A DNA stretch of 64,000 bases from Nymphaea colorata (GCF_008831285.2 NC_045145.1:1302001-1366000); one strand, 5' to 3'. Numbered from the stretch's first letter, positions 34,340 to 46,513 are shown. Notes: generated by a model from the sequence alone, not told the origin. Numbers and translations: made by a program.

Positions 34340-36345
34340 ATGACAACAGTAATCGACACCCTTGTGCAAACGCCTATTTCTATTCTGTTGGGGCTGTAGC
34401 CAGCTTGTTGGAAGAAAAGGTGGATCTCATCTTGAATGCCGAAGATGATCTCGAGGTGCTCTAGGAGAAGTTCAGATGCTTTCAGAAGGCCCTCAAAGTC
34501 ACGGATCACAAGCCCTTTTTCAGCAATGAGCACAACAGAGATCTGAAGGGAGAGCTGAAGGATGTTTTCAATGATGCCCAGGACATCATCGAATGATACC
34601 AAACCACAATTGCACTTTGCAAAAGGGACAAGGTAAGGAAGCCCTGGACCACTCTGTGCTCTTGCTTTAAGGAACATGTATCTGAATCTTACCAACTTGG
34701 GAATGAAATTAAAAAGATCAACCAAAGGCTTAATGAAATGGAACAACATAAGAAAATGATGGATTTGCACAACACAACACCAAAAGTTAAGAGTGAGGTT
34801 CCTATTGGTGGTGAACATGACAATTCTTGAGAGATAACCCATCTCATAGGTACTGCACAACCATCCACGGGTAGGGCAGATGATAAAGAGAAAGTAAAAG
34901 AACTCTTGTTTGATGGCTTCAATGAGAGTAGTGCGCTCGGAAAAGATGGTGTTTCTATTGTATCCATTGTAGGTCAAGGTGGGATTGGGAAAACAACTCT
35001 TGCAAAAATGGTTTTTAATGAAGTCAAAGAACAGTTTGGGAACCGCAGGTGGTGGGTTTGTGTTTCAGAGAAGCCAAATCGTATGGGTTTGATGAAAAAG
35101 ATATGCAAGGAGTCGGTCAGAGAACTTAAGGGTACCACTTCCTTGAGTGATTTGTGCACACGATTACGGAGTAAGCTGTCAAAGAGCAAGTTCTTATTGG
35201 TCTTAGATGATCTATGTGAATTAGATGGGTGGTGGGGGGACTTAGCAGCCATCCTGTTGGGAGGTGCAAAGGAAAGCAAGATTTTGATCACCAATAGAAA
35301 GGTAGAAGTCTCCCAAGCGATTGGTGCTAAAATTCATAAATTGCCACAAATGTCTTTCGATGAAAGTTGGAGCTTGTTTCTGTGTGTGGCAAAGAAACAA
35401 GAACATGAATTAGAGAGTCACCATTTGAAACGTATTGGGGAGAAAATAGTGGCGAAATGTGATGGGTTGCCACTTGTTGTTCAGACGGTAGGATCCTTAA
35501 TGGGTACAAAAATGAAGACGAAAAACGACTGGGAAACCGATGAGAAGAGTGAGATCTGGGAATGGAAGATGCCTTCCTCAACATCATCATCCTCTGAAAT
35601 ATGTGGTAGCGTTCTTCCTGGTCTCATGCTGAGCTACGATGACTTGGCACATTATTTGAAGATTTGTTTTGTATATTGCTGCATTTATCCAAAGGATCAG
35701 GAGATAAAAATGGATAGATTGGTCATGCAATGGATGGCACATGGATTGATTGACCAAAAGAAAGCCATTGATGTGGAAGTGACTGCTAACCAATGGATTA
35801 GTGACTTGATAAATCGGTTCATGATTGAAGAAACTGAATATAAGGATCTCAAATTGCATGACATTTTGCATGACCTTGCCTTATTTATAGGTGGAAAGGA
35901 ATATAGTCATGCCTCTACTACTGAGCACACCCACCATCTGTCATTACTTGGTGTCGACAATGCAGAAGTGCAAAAGTGTAATGCCTCAAGAGCAGCAAAT
36001 AAGTTGCGCACAATATTACGAGTGAGTTGCCTTTGGTTTATACTAAAGACTTAGCCAATTTCAAGTAGTTGAGGGTGTTGTCATTGAGGGAATCTCAGAT
36101 CGATGAGCTGCCAAAGTCCATTGAAGACCTTGCACTTCTAAAATATTTGGATCAAAGCCATTCTCATGTGAGACGGTTGCCCAGTTCAATCGGCAGACTC
36201 TGTAACCTGCAAACATTGGATTAAGTAATAGCAGAATTGGAGAGTTGCCCAAGGAAATAGGCGAAGTGTGCAACTTGAGGTATCTTTGCCTGAAAGATGC
36301 AGAGAATTGGGATTTATTTGATATGATAAAATCCAAGTTGGCCAT
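34340..36345 (+). pseudogene. CC-NB-LRR resistance-gene pseudogene 1
   Basis: Remnant of an intracellular immune receptor. The start at 34340 opens MTTVIDTLVQTPISILL; a frameshift near 34393 leads to VGAVASLLEEKVDLILNAED, typical of an Rx-type coiled-coil domain, then stops at 34462, 34594 and 34828. From 34906 the NB-ARC is open: P-loop GQGGIGKTTLAK, RRWWVCVSE, kinase-2 KFLLVLDDL, SKILITNRK, GLPL (KCDGLPLVVQTVGSL), RNBS-D CFVYCCIYPKD, and MHD box as LHD (LKLHDILHDLAL). The frame shifts after LRTIL at about 36020. LRRs follow in broken frames (RVLSLRESQIDELPKSIEDL, HVRRLPSSIGRLCNLQTLD, ELPKEIGEVCNLRYLCL) and end near 36345. Most LRRs are missing. Confidence 0.93.
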
Positions 36346-38083
36346 TATTTGAGCGGCCTTCAAAGGTTTTCACATTTAGGCCATTAATATGCATTTAATG
36401 ATCTTCATAAATTTAAAACACAAACCCATAGTCTGAAAATGTGCCTACATTCTTAACTTTTAAGAAGATGCACTTGCTAGCACTATACACATTTCTTCAA
36501 AATTATATGAGATGTTTGAAAAAAAATTGGGAACTGCTTATAGTTGAATAATTTATAATTCATGCATTTTATAGTGTGTTTTTTAACTCAGATGGATATA
36601 TGAAAGCATTGAAATTATAAAACTTTTTCCAAAGTGTAAGATTCTAAGAAATCACACCAACATGTCCATATGAGGCTTTTGGCATCGGTTGTTTTATGAG
36701 GAAGCAGGCCCTGCTGGATCACCTGTTTCTCAGCAATTTACTTGATTATAATATGGTCAAAATTCAGTGACAGCAAGTGAATGTATAACAAGCCTGGATT
36801 GCCCCAGCCATCAAGATCCAAGCAAAAATGAAAAGAAAAAAATAGACTTTGTAGTTTGTAGACAGCGGTATGGACCACAATACATAATTGGCAAACAATC
36901 CCGTGCATTGCATGAACTTTATTTTTGTCAAAAAGAAAAAACGCTTAAATTTGTTCAAGATAAACATCTGGGTTAAAAGCAGACCCATCTATTCCACACC
37001 CTTCACACACTGATCAAAAAAGCTTCCAAAGCTGAAGCTTTCCTCTCTTATTTTCCTTTAATTTCTACAACTTGCTGTCCTTCTGTCGGCAAGCAGATTG
37101 CAAATGGGGTCGCGTTCTACTGTTATACAGACACACACACACACACACACACATATATATTTATATATATATATAAGCCACAGCAACAACCGAGGTACTT
37201 AATGAACTGTACATTTTTACCACTGTGCGAAAAATGTTGGATTTCTTCTTTTAAACCCTCAACTGCAGCTTTATGTGTATGAAATCAAGAAATCCAACAT
37301 GAAAGCAAATTGCTAGAAAAACTAGCTAGAAAACCTAGCCTGGCCATTTAATTGGTCTGAACCAACCTTGCCTGGCTAGTGCCACTTGATCTTAATTTGT
37401 TGCTATTGTTAGAGAGACCTTTCACACTTAGTACTGAGCTCATGGTTCTGTCAAACAGAGTCTGTTGAAAAACAACAGCTGAACTAGATTTGTATGAGTC
37501 CCAGCCATCCTGATCCTAAGCCCAATCATGGGGACATCATGTTAAACGAGTACTAACTAAACGAGTTAAAAGAAACAGTACATATTTAGCATAAGCAAGC
37601 TAAATAAGTTGGGTTCGAGCTCGATGTAGTATCATCAAGTTGAGCTCCAGCTTGAGTTTTTTGAGTCAGTCAATATTTGATTTGATTTAAATTTATGTTC
37701 AATTTTAAACAAATGTCTATCCGATATCCATGTATTTTGGAAGTTGATTCTTAAAATATCAACTACTGTGGTTTGAAATGATTAGTTGTTTATTTAGAAG
37801 CTGGATTTGTATATAGAATGCTAATTAAAAAGTCAAATTCATATAAAATTCAGATTATGAATACAAAAGTTAGATTGAAATGTTGCCACATTTGAATTCG
37901 TTTTGAAATAGGTGGACCATATCCAATAAATCGGACATTTATAGTTTGTGTATAGTTTCCAATTTCATCCCGTTCTTAATAAAACATGGGAGCCTACTGC
38001 TGGTCAGTTTGCATCGGTAACTGGACATTATAAGACGATACATATGGTCCAAATCCAATTTATTGGCATCCTAAGGCTTGGAT
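36346..38083. repeat. Duplicated NLR-flanking DNA, no gene
   Basis: The stretch 36820-37560 matches 32880-33880 with shared phrases such as AAGCTGAAGCTTT(C/T)CTCTTC, GCAAGCAGATTGCA and TAATGAACTGTACATTT, including a (CA)n/(TA)n tract (37131-37177) in place of the (TA)n at 33346. It is a tandem copy of the region upstream of NLR pseudogene 1. From 37560 on nothing is recognised except GAGCTC/AAGCTT words. Confidence 0.65.
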
Positions 38084-39046
38084 CATCAAAAAGAAAACAT
38101 TATTGACATTTAAAAATGTCTAGACTACCATTAATACTTTTATTGATGGACGTCAGGATCCATGAGTGTAGATTGTGCTACTAAATATTTCAATGACGGG
38201 GTCCACTAGACCGTTAGTAGATGTCGAATTATACTAATGGCTGTTGCTGTTAGTGTATTGCATGGGGTAGCGACGCTTGCTTACATCAGTCAGTCATTTG
38301 TGCACTTACACTGAAAATCGTGGCCATCTTGTATTGCTGAGGATTTACTGACACACCCGCAGCTGTCACTACAGTGTACCAGATATAGTAACGACTGGCT
38401 ACCGTCAGTGCACCTTTTACTAATGGAAATACCCACCAGAAAAAATTAATATTTAATATTGACAATTGCTTCCTGTCAGTAATAGCTATTTTATGGACGC
38501 TAGATTGCACTTTTACTGATGTGAGATACCTGTCAGTAAAAGGTTGTAATATGTTTTATATTATACTATATCATGTACAACCTGGAAAATAGGAATACAA
38601 AAAAACCTTGCACGATATCAATAACAGAACAAAATGCAATCAATGTATTATACAGAACATATTATTGATTAACAGACAAATGAATGGATATTATCCTTAA
38701 TAACAACTACATATGTATGAATAAGTCTAACAAATTTTTTGATACATGTAGCCCAACTTAGATATTCCAATGGTGTTGGTAATAATATTCAAAACATGAA
38801 ACGAAGTCCAAGAATCTAGACTTCAAATTTCATCGATACTTATCAATGGCGTAAATCAGGCGGCAAAGTTGCATAGAACAAGTAAAATATGTTACAAGAA
38901 ATGGTATGCATGATTTTATAGAAAATATATTTGAAACTTAACCAAATGATCCCACAGTGAAGCTATAATTTGATTTACACTATCTATGAGCATATCTACC
39001 TTTGTACATTTAGTATCTACCTTGGGGACCTTAACACAAGTTGTCT

Positions 39047-39087
39047 CAAGCTCAGACACTTTAATTTAAGCTCAGACACTTTAATTT
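39047..39087. repeat. 20-base perfect tandem duplication
   Basis: AAGCTCAGACACTTTAATTT occurs twice in direct succession within the CACTA-like element, inside the coiled-coil remnant; it shifts the frame. Confidence 0.9.
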
Positions 39088-39344
39088 AACTTCATCATAT
39101 CGTGCTTTTTTTTCATCAAGTACAACTAGTGTTTCTTGTATAGTATTGACTTGTTTTCTTAATGCTGTATTTTGTGCTTCGAGTTGATTCTTGCTTGTGC
39201 TTCCAGTAGGAAATTGTGAAGGTTTCACACTTAGTATTCAATGGTGGTCAACCGTGGCTGATTGAAGGTAGGTTCAATGGTTGTTAGTGGCAAGCAACAC
39301 AGATTTGGGGGAAGCTGTGGATGACAAAGAGAGGAAAATCGAAA

Positions 39345-39520
39345 GGGGATTGCAACCAGGGGGGCATAACCAAAATTTTTTTCATGAAGGGGGTCGAAGT
39401 AAAGTTTCTAAATTTTGACTTTTCCAAAATTTTTATATAGGACAAGTGAAATTTTCTAAAATTTACATGTATTTTTTTTTTTTTTTGCTGTGGACTCTCC
39501 CTTGGATTCGCCCCTGATTG
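39345..39520 (+). repeat. Dispersed AAATTTT repeat, forward copy
   Basis: Same family as 28325-28495, 60598-60770 and, more loosely, 62890-63060. It ends in TTGGATTCGCCCCTGA. Here it lies inside the CACTA-like element, so it inserted after it. Confidence 0.65.
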
Positions 39521-40249
39521 CAACAGAAAAATAAGGATAAGTGTTCATTGATGGAAGACGAAAAACCATCAGTCATAAAGGAAGATATATCATGAGACAC
39601 TGTGAGCAAGCTTTTAAACATACACTGACAGAAGAAACAACGTCACCTAGATAAATACTGATGGCATTGATACGCGGTTCATAAAAGTTGTATATTTATT
39701 GATGTGCTCAAGATAACTCAGTAAACAATGGGTTGTCTACACGTTTAAGGGAAGACCCACCATTAGTGACAGCGGAATCGAACATTAGTGATTCAATAAG
39801 CAATGATGGTTCTCATTGGACGTTAGTGATACTCATTTCAATACTGATGGTTCCCATAATAGTTGGTAAATATCTAGTCTTTACAGATGCCTATGGACAT
39901 GTCATCAATCAACATGACGCTCTTCATTGTCACCATCGTTAACTCGTCAACCGAATTTTTACTGATGGGTTTCCTTCTAGCCGTCCATATATATTTTTTT
40001 TTTTGGTGGGAGTGGATCCCTGATGCATTCCACAAGATTCAAATATCTGCTCCATATTTAAATTTGGGTGCACAGGACCTCTTATTGTACAATAGGTTAT
40101 CGGTCCAACTTATCTTAATATTTGTTCAATATAAAATGGCATGTGTAATGTTCATCAGTAGCCATGTCTCCATTTACATCACACCCTTTCTTTGTCAACA
40201 TATCTTTGGATTTAAGCAAGGAGCTTAAAGTATAGTAATCACTCCAAAA

Positions 40250-40600
40250 GAGAAAGATTTAAAGAGAGACATTAACAAGAGGGATTAATAAAAGAGAGAC
40301 GAAAACTATAAAAAAAAATGAGAGATTAGTTAAAGAAGAGGGAGAACAAAAAAAAACAAAGAAAGAAGTAAAAAGAGTGAGAAAGGGAAGTTCAAAAAAG
40401 GAAAAGATAGAGATTGAGCAAAATGAAGAGGAAAGTAAAAATTGGAGAGGTTAAAGAGAGAGCAACCTAAAAGAAAGAGTGGGAGAGAAAGATATTTGAA
40501 AGAGAGAGAATTAAAAAAATAGAGATAGTTTCAAAAAAAAGAGATGGTTGAAAAGACAGATTTTTAAGAAAATAGAGAAAGAGAGAATTAAAAAGACAAA
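40250..40600. repeat. Purine-rich (GAGA/AAAG) tract
   Basis: About 350 bases with very few pyrimidines on the plus strand (AAAGAGAGAC, GGAGAGAAAG, AAAATAGAGA words). No reading frame of interest. Confidence 0.85.
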
Positions 40601-41165
40601 CTTGCATTGTTCATACTCCCATAGCTTTAAGAAAAATCCTTCTCTCTCCGAATCCATCTCTATGGATTAATTGGCTTGACATGAAATCAAAAAGTAAAAA
40701 AAATAGAAAAGATCATTATACCTTGATAAAGTCGAAGAATGAATCACTTCTTTTCTTCCACTACCAAATAAGGTCATCAAATGAGGACTCCAATGAGTTG
40801 AAGAAAGTAGACAAGAGCCTTTCATGAGCTCCTCGATTATAAAAATTGAAGAAGAAGAAATACTGCAAGATTGAAAATGAGGAAGCACTGAAGAGAGATA
40901 TTAAAGTGAAAAGAGGATAAGAAGAAAGTTTGGAGTAGGAGAGGGAAGACTTCAAGGGGTTGTCAGACATATTAGAAGGTATAAATGAAAAAGTATTTAC
41001 AAAGAGAGAGGGCTCCAAGGGGTTGATGACGTATTAGAAGGTAGAAACAATGATTATTTATAGATGAAAAAGACCGAATGGCATTTTAGTCTTTTTTTAA
41101 AGTATAATTAGTTACTAATTAGTTATTATTAGCTTCAATTACATAATTCCCTAATAAGGTTAAAA
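40601..41165. other. Intergenic, no gene recognised
   Basis: Purine-biased DNA without recognisable coding sequence. Open frames on the minus strand here are Ser/Phe-rich consequences of the GA bias. Confidence 0.5.
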
Positions 41166-41179
41166 TTGTTCAAAAAATT

Positions 41180-41570
41180 GAGCGAGAGTTTGACTGTGCC
41201 AAGGGCAAGCTATTCCCAAGCACCCAGCAAGCTAGGCCTATCTGAGTGGCAGACAACAGACCTAAAAATGTGCTTCAGGCCAGCCACATGGCTTGTTTTG
41301 TCTCGCTGTAAGCCTAGCTGCAGGCGTAGCTTGGCTAGCCGCAGACAGGCCTAGAATGGCCTGGCCAGAAACAGGCCGGCCACTGGCATATCTTAAGGAG
41401 GCAAGACCTGTTGAGCCAGGCCGGCCGGGGCCATACCTGGTTAAGCCAGGCTTGCGTTGTGGCCGCCGGTACAGCCTGGTGCGACCTAGCCTACCCATAC
41501 CAAGCTAGGCTTGGCCAGGTCCTGTGCATAACCTGTCTTTTTGGGTACGGCCTGACAGTGTCTGGCTGCA
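41180..41570. repeat. GC-rich island of degenerate AGGCCTGGCC words
   Basis: Repeating words AAGCCAGGC, AGGCCGGCC, GCCTAGC and TTGGCC in both orientations give a GC-rich patch in AT-rich surroundings. A smaller patch of similar style (GGGCCTGG, GGGCCCGG) is at 51330-51415. Frames through it are open on both strands but look like translations of the repeat, not genes. Confidence 0.7.
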
Positions 41571-41599
41571 CCAAATACTATACTGTGGTATAGTATTGC

Positions 41600-42330
41600 T
41601 CAGGCTTCCTCTCTAGGAGATGGTAGAGTAAATTGCCATGGTCATGAATTTTATAGAATTATCACAGGCGGACATGAAATGACATTTAGTTTCTCTACTT
41701 TGCAAAATTAAATTGAAATTTGACTAATCAGATTCTGTTGAAAGGAGAAGAATAAGAAGAAAGCAAGAAATATTCTACCTAGAAACTACATATTGGACAA
41801 CTAAGAGACGTAAGGACAGTCAACCATCTGATTTGCCTTCTCACATTATTCTCAGCACTGCCTAATTTCTTCTATAACTCGGACAAGTTTTTCAAGTTAT
41901 TGGTATTTGTTTCTTTTAATATTTTAAAGCAAGAAAAATAATTACTGCAAACAATATTAAAACAAATAATTTCTATTTAAAAAAATGAATCACAGTCTGG
42001 AAAAAAAAGACTATCAATATGTTCTTGATTACTGGATTGGGATCTAAATGACTGAATGGTATGAAGTGATCACGTGCCACTGTGGGCAACATATATCTGG
42101 CACCATGTTACACTAGTTAGGATGTGATTTAGGAAGTTTTTTCATCTTTACTTTAATATCATTCTTATTTTATTAGCTTACCCCTGCATGAGCGCACTTG
42201 CCTCTAATGTTCTTTTTTTTTTCCTTCTTAATTGTCAGTGAAGTACAAATCCCGGTGGCGTAGAAGATTGGGGTTGAGGTTTTCTTCTGGATTTATTTAG
42301 CAGCGGTCATGGATCAATGTTGCATTTATG
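41600..42330. repeat. Duplicated NLR-flanking DNA, second copy
   Basis: It matches 32430-32760 and 32960-33060 with many differences (for example TGACTAATCAGATTCTGTTGAA and CCCCTGCATGAGCGCACTTG). No NB-ARC or CC sequence follows, so the N-terminal part of this NLR copy is missing. Confidence 0.65.
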
Positions 42331-43010
42331 TATAGAGAGAGAGAGAGAGAGAGAGAGAGCCAACAAAGATCAACCTTATTCATAATAAAAGTTATATAGT
42401 AGTTCAACCTTATTTATAATGTTAAAAGAGACAGACAAGCCAAGAGAGAGAGAAAGAGAGAGAGAGGGGGGGGAGCGAGGGAGACAGAGAGAGAGAGGCA
42501 AATATATGATAGACAGAAAGAGATTAATAATAGAGAGAAATTTTCATAGAGAAATCATAGAGAAAGAGAAGGGAAGGTACAGAGGGAGAAATCAAATAGA
42601 GAGATTAATAACAGTAAGAGAAAATGATGTTTTAAGAGAGAAATTGCCGAGAGTGAGATCGAAGAGATAGAAAAAGAGATCGTAAAAAAGAAATGAAAGG
42701 GAGGCAGAGAAAGAAAGGGAGACAACAATGGGGGAGAGAGAGAGAGAGAGAGAGAGATTAACAAAAGAAAGATAAAGAGATTTTAAGAGAGAAAATTGAA
42801 GAGAGACAGCGACAGAGAGAGTGACTCAGAAAAGAAATAAATTCAAGAGAAACAAAGAGAAAGTGATTTTCAGGCAAAAGAGAAAGATATTTAAAGGTAA
42901 GAGATAGACCGAAGAGAAATAAAAAGAGAGATTTTAGGAGAGAAATTGAAAGAGGTGAGAGAAACAGGGAGATTCATAAAAGAGAGAAAAAATAAGTTTG
43001 TGTATATTGC
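42331..43010. repeat. Long purine-rich tract with (GA)n blocks
   Basis: GA dinucleotide blocks at 42331-42358 and 42735-42757 are linked by about 600 bases of AGAGAAAG-type sequence; the plus strand is nearly pyrimidine-free for long stretches. Confidence 0.9.
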
Positions 43011-43810
43011 TTTAGATAGATTGAAGTGCAGTGGTTCTTCATGTATAAATGACAAGAGGAAGATGCAGATCACTTTTTTCGGTTTCTTGCTCTCTAGCAG
43101 TAATGATGTTTTCTAGCAGTAATGATGTTGACAATGGTAGCTAAGAGCAACAGTGTTAAGCGAGGCTGGTAAAGCTAAAAACAGTATTTCTGCTGAAGCT
43201 GAGATAATTGGGAAGTGATTGCTGAGGAACAAAGAAACATTTCTTTATTTGGGTAAGATGTGGTTGAAACTGGGTGTTTTTGTACATGACAGTAGAAGAT
43301 AGGGATTGGGCCATATACCTTGCCAGCTTGTAGAGCACATGGGCTCACCATAGTCCAAATTAAGCAATGGGCACGTTGTACTTCTAATGCCAACCGACGG
43401 GTTTATTCTTTCTTATAAATTCAGCAACTAGAAATTAAAGAAGGGGGCAGACCATTAAATTGTACTAACAACCATAATATACTGTTCTTACATAAACAGT
43501 GTGGTCATGAAATTGCAATGGTAGAACAACTTGATGGAGTACCAAATCCATGGAGCACTCTACTATTTATGGCTGTTCGCCACTGCCACTGTGGTAACCC
43601 AGATTCCAGTCGGATTTTTGAAATTTTTCCTTCGCATTTGAACTCCAAAGGTACAAATTTATAGGTATGGAAAATAAAAATAAAGAGAAACTGGACACAC
43701 GAAAATTTAAAACTAGCAGCTTTAATTGTTCTAAGTTTACCAAAAAATGTGGGTCATGAAATTCAATCCATGTCCAATAATTGTCATAATATATAAATAT
43801 ATATATATAC

Positions 43811-43841
<31 letters not shown>

Positions 43842-44058
43842 CTCAAGGAAAATCTTAATAACATTAGGCATGGAGAAAATGGTTTCACACTTATTTTGAT
43901 CTCAATTATTAGCTTGGTTCACCTATCAAATTGTTTTTAAGATAATATGTTAACGGTTAATTTAAAAAAAAACTGGTTTGAACGTTGGATTCAGACAAAG
44001 TAATTGCTGCTTTGGTTCTACCATGGTTAGCCAAATGCTTTTGCTAATATTATGCTCA

Positions 44059-44152
<94 letters not shown>

Positions 44153-44734
44153 TATACACACACACACACACTCTCATGTGACTTTATGCCGATCATAACA
44201 TTATGACAAAGTTTGGATCTGGTTTAATGGATTCAATATTTACTTTTGTGACCGAGCCCAAATTTGACTCTAAAGTCCAGCAAATTGTTTGCAGCAGCAT
44301 TTGGTCACATTCAATATCAAAATAAATGTGAGTTGAAGATTGAATATGCAAAATTTACAAAATCAGATAAACAAGAGCATTAACACGAAATCTGACAAAC
44401 CTGAAAAGAGGAACTCGAAGAGATGTAGAAGGCTTCGGTTGGGGATTCTTTCCATCAGATTTATTTAACTGCTAGTAAATTAAATAATTTAACTTCTTCT
44501 TTAGCATAACTTAGTAAAAAAATGTGTGATTGAGTATTTTCCTATGTGCCTTATTATTATAAACGTATTTCACCAGATTGAAGAGGGAAACGGGTCACTC
44601 CACTACTGAAGGGAAAATTCATTTGAATGGCAGGCACAGACAGGACAAAATAAGCAGCAATTTGATTGAAGCCAAGGGCTGGATGACTTTTTATATTAAA
44701 GCCACTTGATGAAATGTCAGATACGTGAGCTACC
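43011..44734. other. Intergenic; microsatellites, no gene
   Basis: A 19-base tandem pair (TCTAGCAGTAATGATGTTT) occurs near 43092-43130. (TA)n tracts lie at 43793-43840, and a compound (TC)n-(TA)n-(CA)n tract at 44061-44171. The segment 44400-44470 echoes 34090-34150. No coding sequence. Confidence 0.6.
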
Positions 44735-46513
44735 AAACTCCCATTCAAAACCTTTCACTTCTAAAATATCTTGATCTTAGCCTTTCTGATGTGAGACAGT
44801 TGCCCAATTCAATCGGTAGACTCCAGAACCTGCAAACATTGAATTTAAATCATAGTAATATTGAAGAGCTTCCCAACGAAATGGGAGAACTCTGCAACTA
44901 GAGGTATCTTGAGCTTGAACATGCAACGCGTTTGAATTTTATAGTCGAAGGTTTGGGAAACTTTTTATAGCCAAAGGCTTGGGGAAGCTTACCAATTTAC
45001 GGACCTTAAAAAGGTTTCTTGTATGTGATGGCAAAGGGGACATAAGGGGATGCAATATTAGGGAACTGAAAGACTTGAACAAACTAAAGGAGTACTTGTC
45101 AGTAGAACGTTTGGAAGGGGGAAGGGTGAAAGTAATTGATGCAAAAGACGCACATCTTAAGGAGAAGCACGAGCTAATTGCTGTGGAATTAGACTTCAAG
45201 GTGGGAAAAAATGACATAGTGGGCAGTGCTTCGGAACAGAAGTGTTTGCTGGAGGCCTTGGAACCTCCACATGGCATAGAGAGCTTGGCAATTTGGGATT
45301 ATAAAGGTGAAAGGCCTGTGTGGTATTTGGACACCAACTATGTGGAGCTGCGGACATTACGGCTGCAATGTTTCCCATTGTGGGCAACAGTGATAGGAAT
45401 TAAATCATTGGAGAAGTTGGAGGTCAACACCTGCCCTACACTGTGTGAATTGCCGAGCATGCCTATGCTAAAATCCTTGAATATTCGGAGCTATGATGGA
45501 CTCAACACGATTGGTGACTTCCCCAACTTGGACTGGTTGCAGGTGGAAGGATGTGGCAGCCTAGAGCAATTATCTCATGGCATGCCTGCTCTCAAGTGGT
45601 TGGATGTGTATGGATGTTATGAGTTAAAGACTCTCGCTAACATGCCTGCCTTGGAGTGGTTGGAGGTGAGATATTGTGAGAGGTTAGAGCAAGTAGCTGA
45701 TGTACACATGCCAGATTGAAAGAGGCTGTGGTTGTCTAATCTGAACACTCTGAAGCAGCTCCCTGCTCACCTTCCTTCACTTGAGGATCTGAGAGCATGG
45801 AATTTTCCCAACTGAGAAGGAAGGCCAGCAGCTGGATCAAGGGAATTAGCAACAGAAACTTTTATGCATGCTTAAGAGAGGTGGAGTTTCAGAACCGTCC
45901 AAAGATGCAGACAGAAGGCTTGATTTATGCTCTATCCGAGCTGCCGGGGCATGACGGTCAAGCGACTCGGCTCCGTGCCCTGACAGTGTTGAATTGCCCA
46001 AATGCAAGATTGGAGTAGAACTTGCTTTAGCACCTGCCGAACCTCAATCTGATGCTCTTGGATGGGGCAGCTATGGAATCAACGCTGTCATTGCCATCAG
46101 ATCAGCTATCAACATTTCTACCCTCCCTCAAGGATCTGACTTTGATAGACTCGAGGGCTGAAGAGCTCAAATGGGGAAGGGTGCCTAAATGGGTGTGGGC
46201 TCTCTCCCAACTGGAGGAATTGCACCTACAAGGTTTTAATGAGGACATCAGTTTGGGAGGCCACTGGCAATGCCTCTGGCAACTGAGACGGTTATCTCTT
46301 AAAGACTTCCCCAATCTCAAGTCTCTAACGGACGTCAATGATGTTACTCCCCAACAAAATGATGCAGCAGGAACATGTCCTACGGATGCAAAGCAACAGA
46401 TTGCCTGCCTCCCGAAGCTTGAAGATTTGACAATTTACAGATCATGTCCTGCACTCCATCTGCCGCAGCATTTAAAGGACTGTCTTGGGAAAAGGTTAGA
46501 CGATAGGAGATGA
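44735..46513 (+). pseudogene. NB-LRR pseudogene 2, LRR part only
   Basis: The C-terminal LRR region of a second CC-NB-LRR. It opens with LLKYLDLSLSDVRQLPNSIG and LQNLQTLNLNHSNIEELPNE, homologous to the LRRs that end pseudogene 1, so the two overlap rather than complete each other. A stop (CN*RYLEL) and a frame change near 44970 follow. Then a long open part (44979-45719) has LTNLRTLKRFLVCDGKGDIR, LKDLNKLKEYLSVERL, MPMLKSLNIRSYDGL and MPALKWLDVYGCYELKTLAN. TGA at 45717, a shift near 45800, and two TAG codons near 46016 and 46028 (ARLE*NLL*HLPNL) separate the last pieces, which end KLEDLTIYRSCPALHLPQHL before TGA at 46511. The CC and NB-ARC are absent upstream. Confidence 0.9.

Larger units (their letters stand above)
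38084..40014 (-). mobile_element. Degenerate CACTA-like DNA transposon (non-autonomous)
   Basis: The right end on the minus strand starts CACTCCCACCAAAAAAAA; the left end on the plus strand starts CATCAAAAAGAAAAC, an imperfect partner. GAT at 38081-38083 and GAT at 40015-40017 could be the 3-base target duplicate. Both flanks (38090-38550, 39560-40000) are studded with ACTGATGG, CCGTCAGT and CATCAGTAAA words in both orientations, as expected of CACTA subterminal repeats. On the minus strand at about 39215-39060 lies a coiled-coil-like frame (STSKNQLEAQNTALRKQVNT), as in C-termini of Ptta/En/Spm-type proteins. No transposase catalytic region is seen. Boundaries are tentative. Confidence 0.5.

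Noticed and set aside
34276-34977. 233-residue open frame on the minus strand, one of the longest in the window
   Set aside because: It lies antisense to the CC/NB-ARC start of the NLR remnant, whose plus-strand reading is clearly homologous to CC and P-loop sequences; the antisense frame shows no domain.
41166-41508. Overlapping open frames on both strands in the GC-rich island
   Set aside because: Frames open on both strands and translate a degenerate repeat; no domain or splice pattern.
42555-42764. Ser/Leu/Phe-rich minus-strand frame (also 59681-59969)
   Set aside because: By-products of purine-rich tracts.
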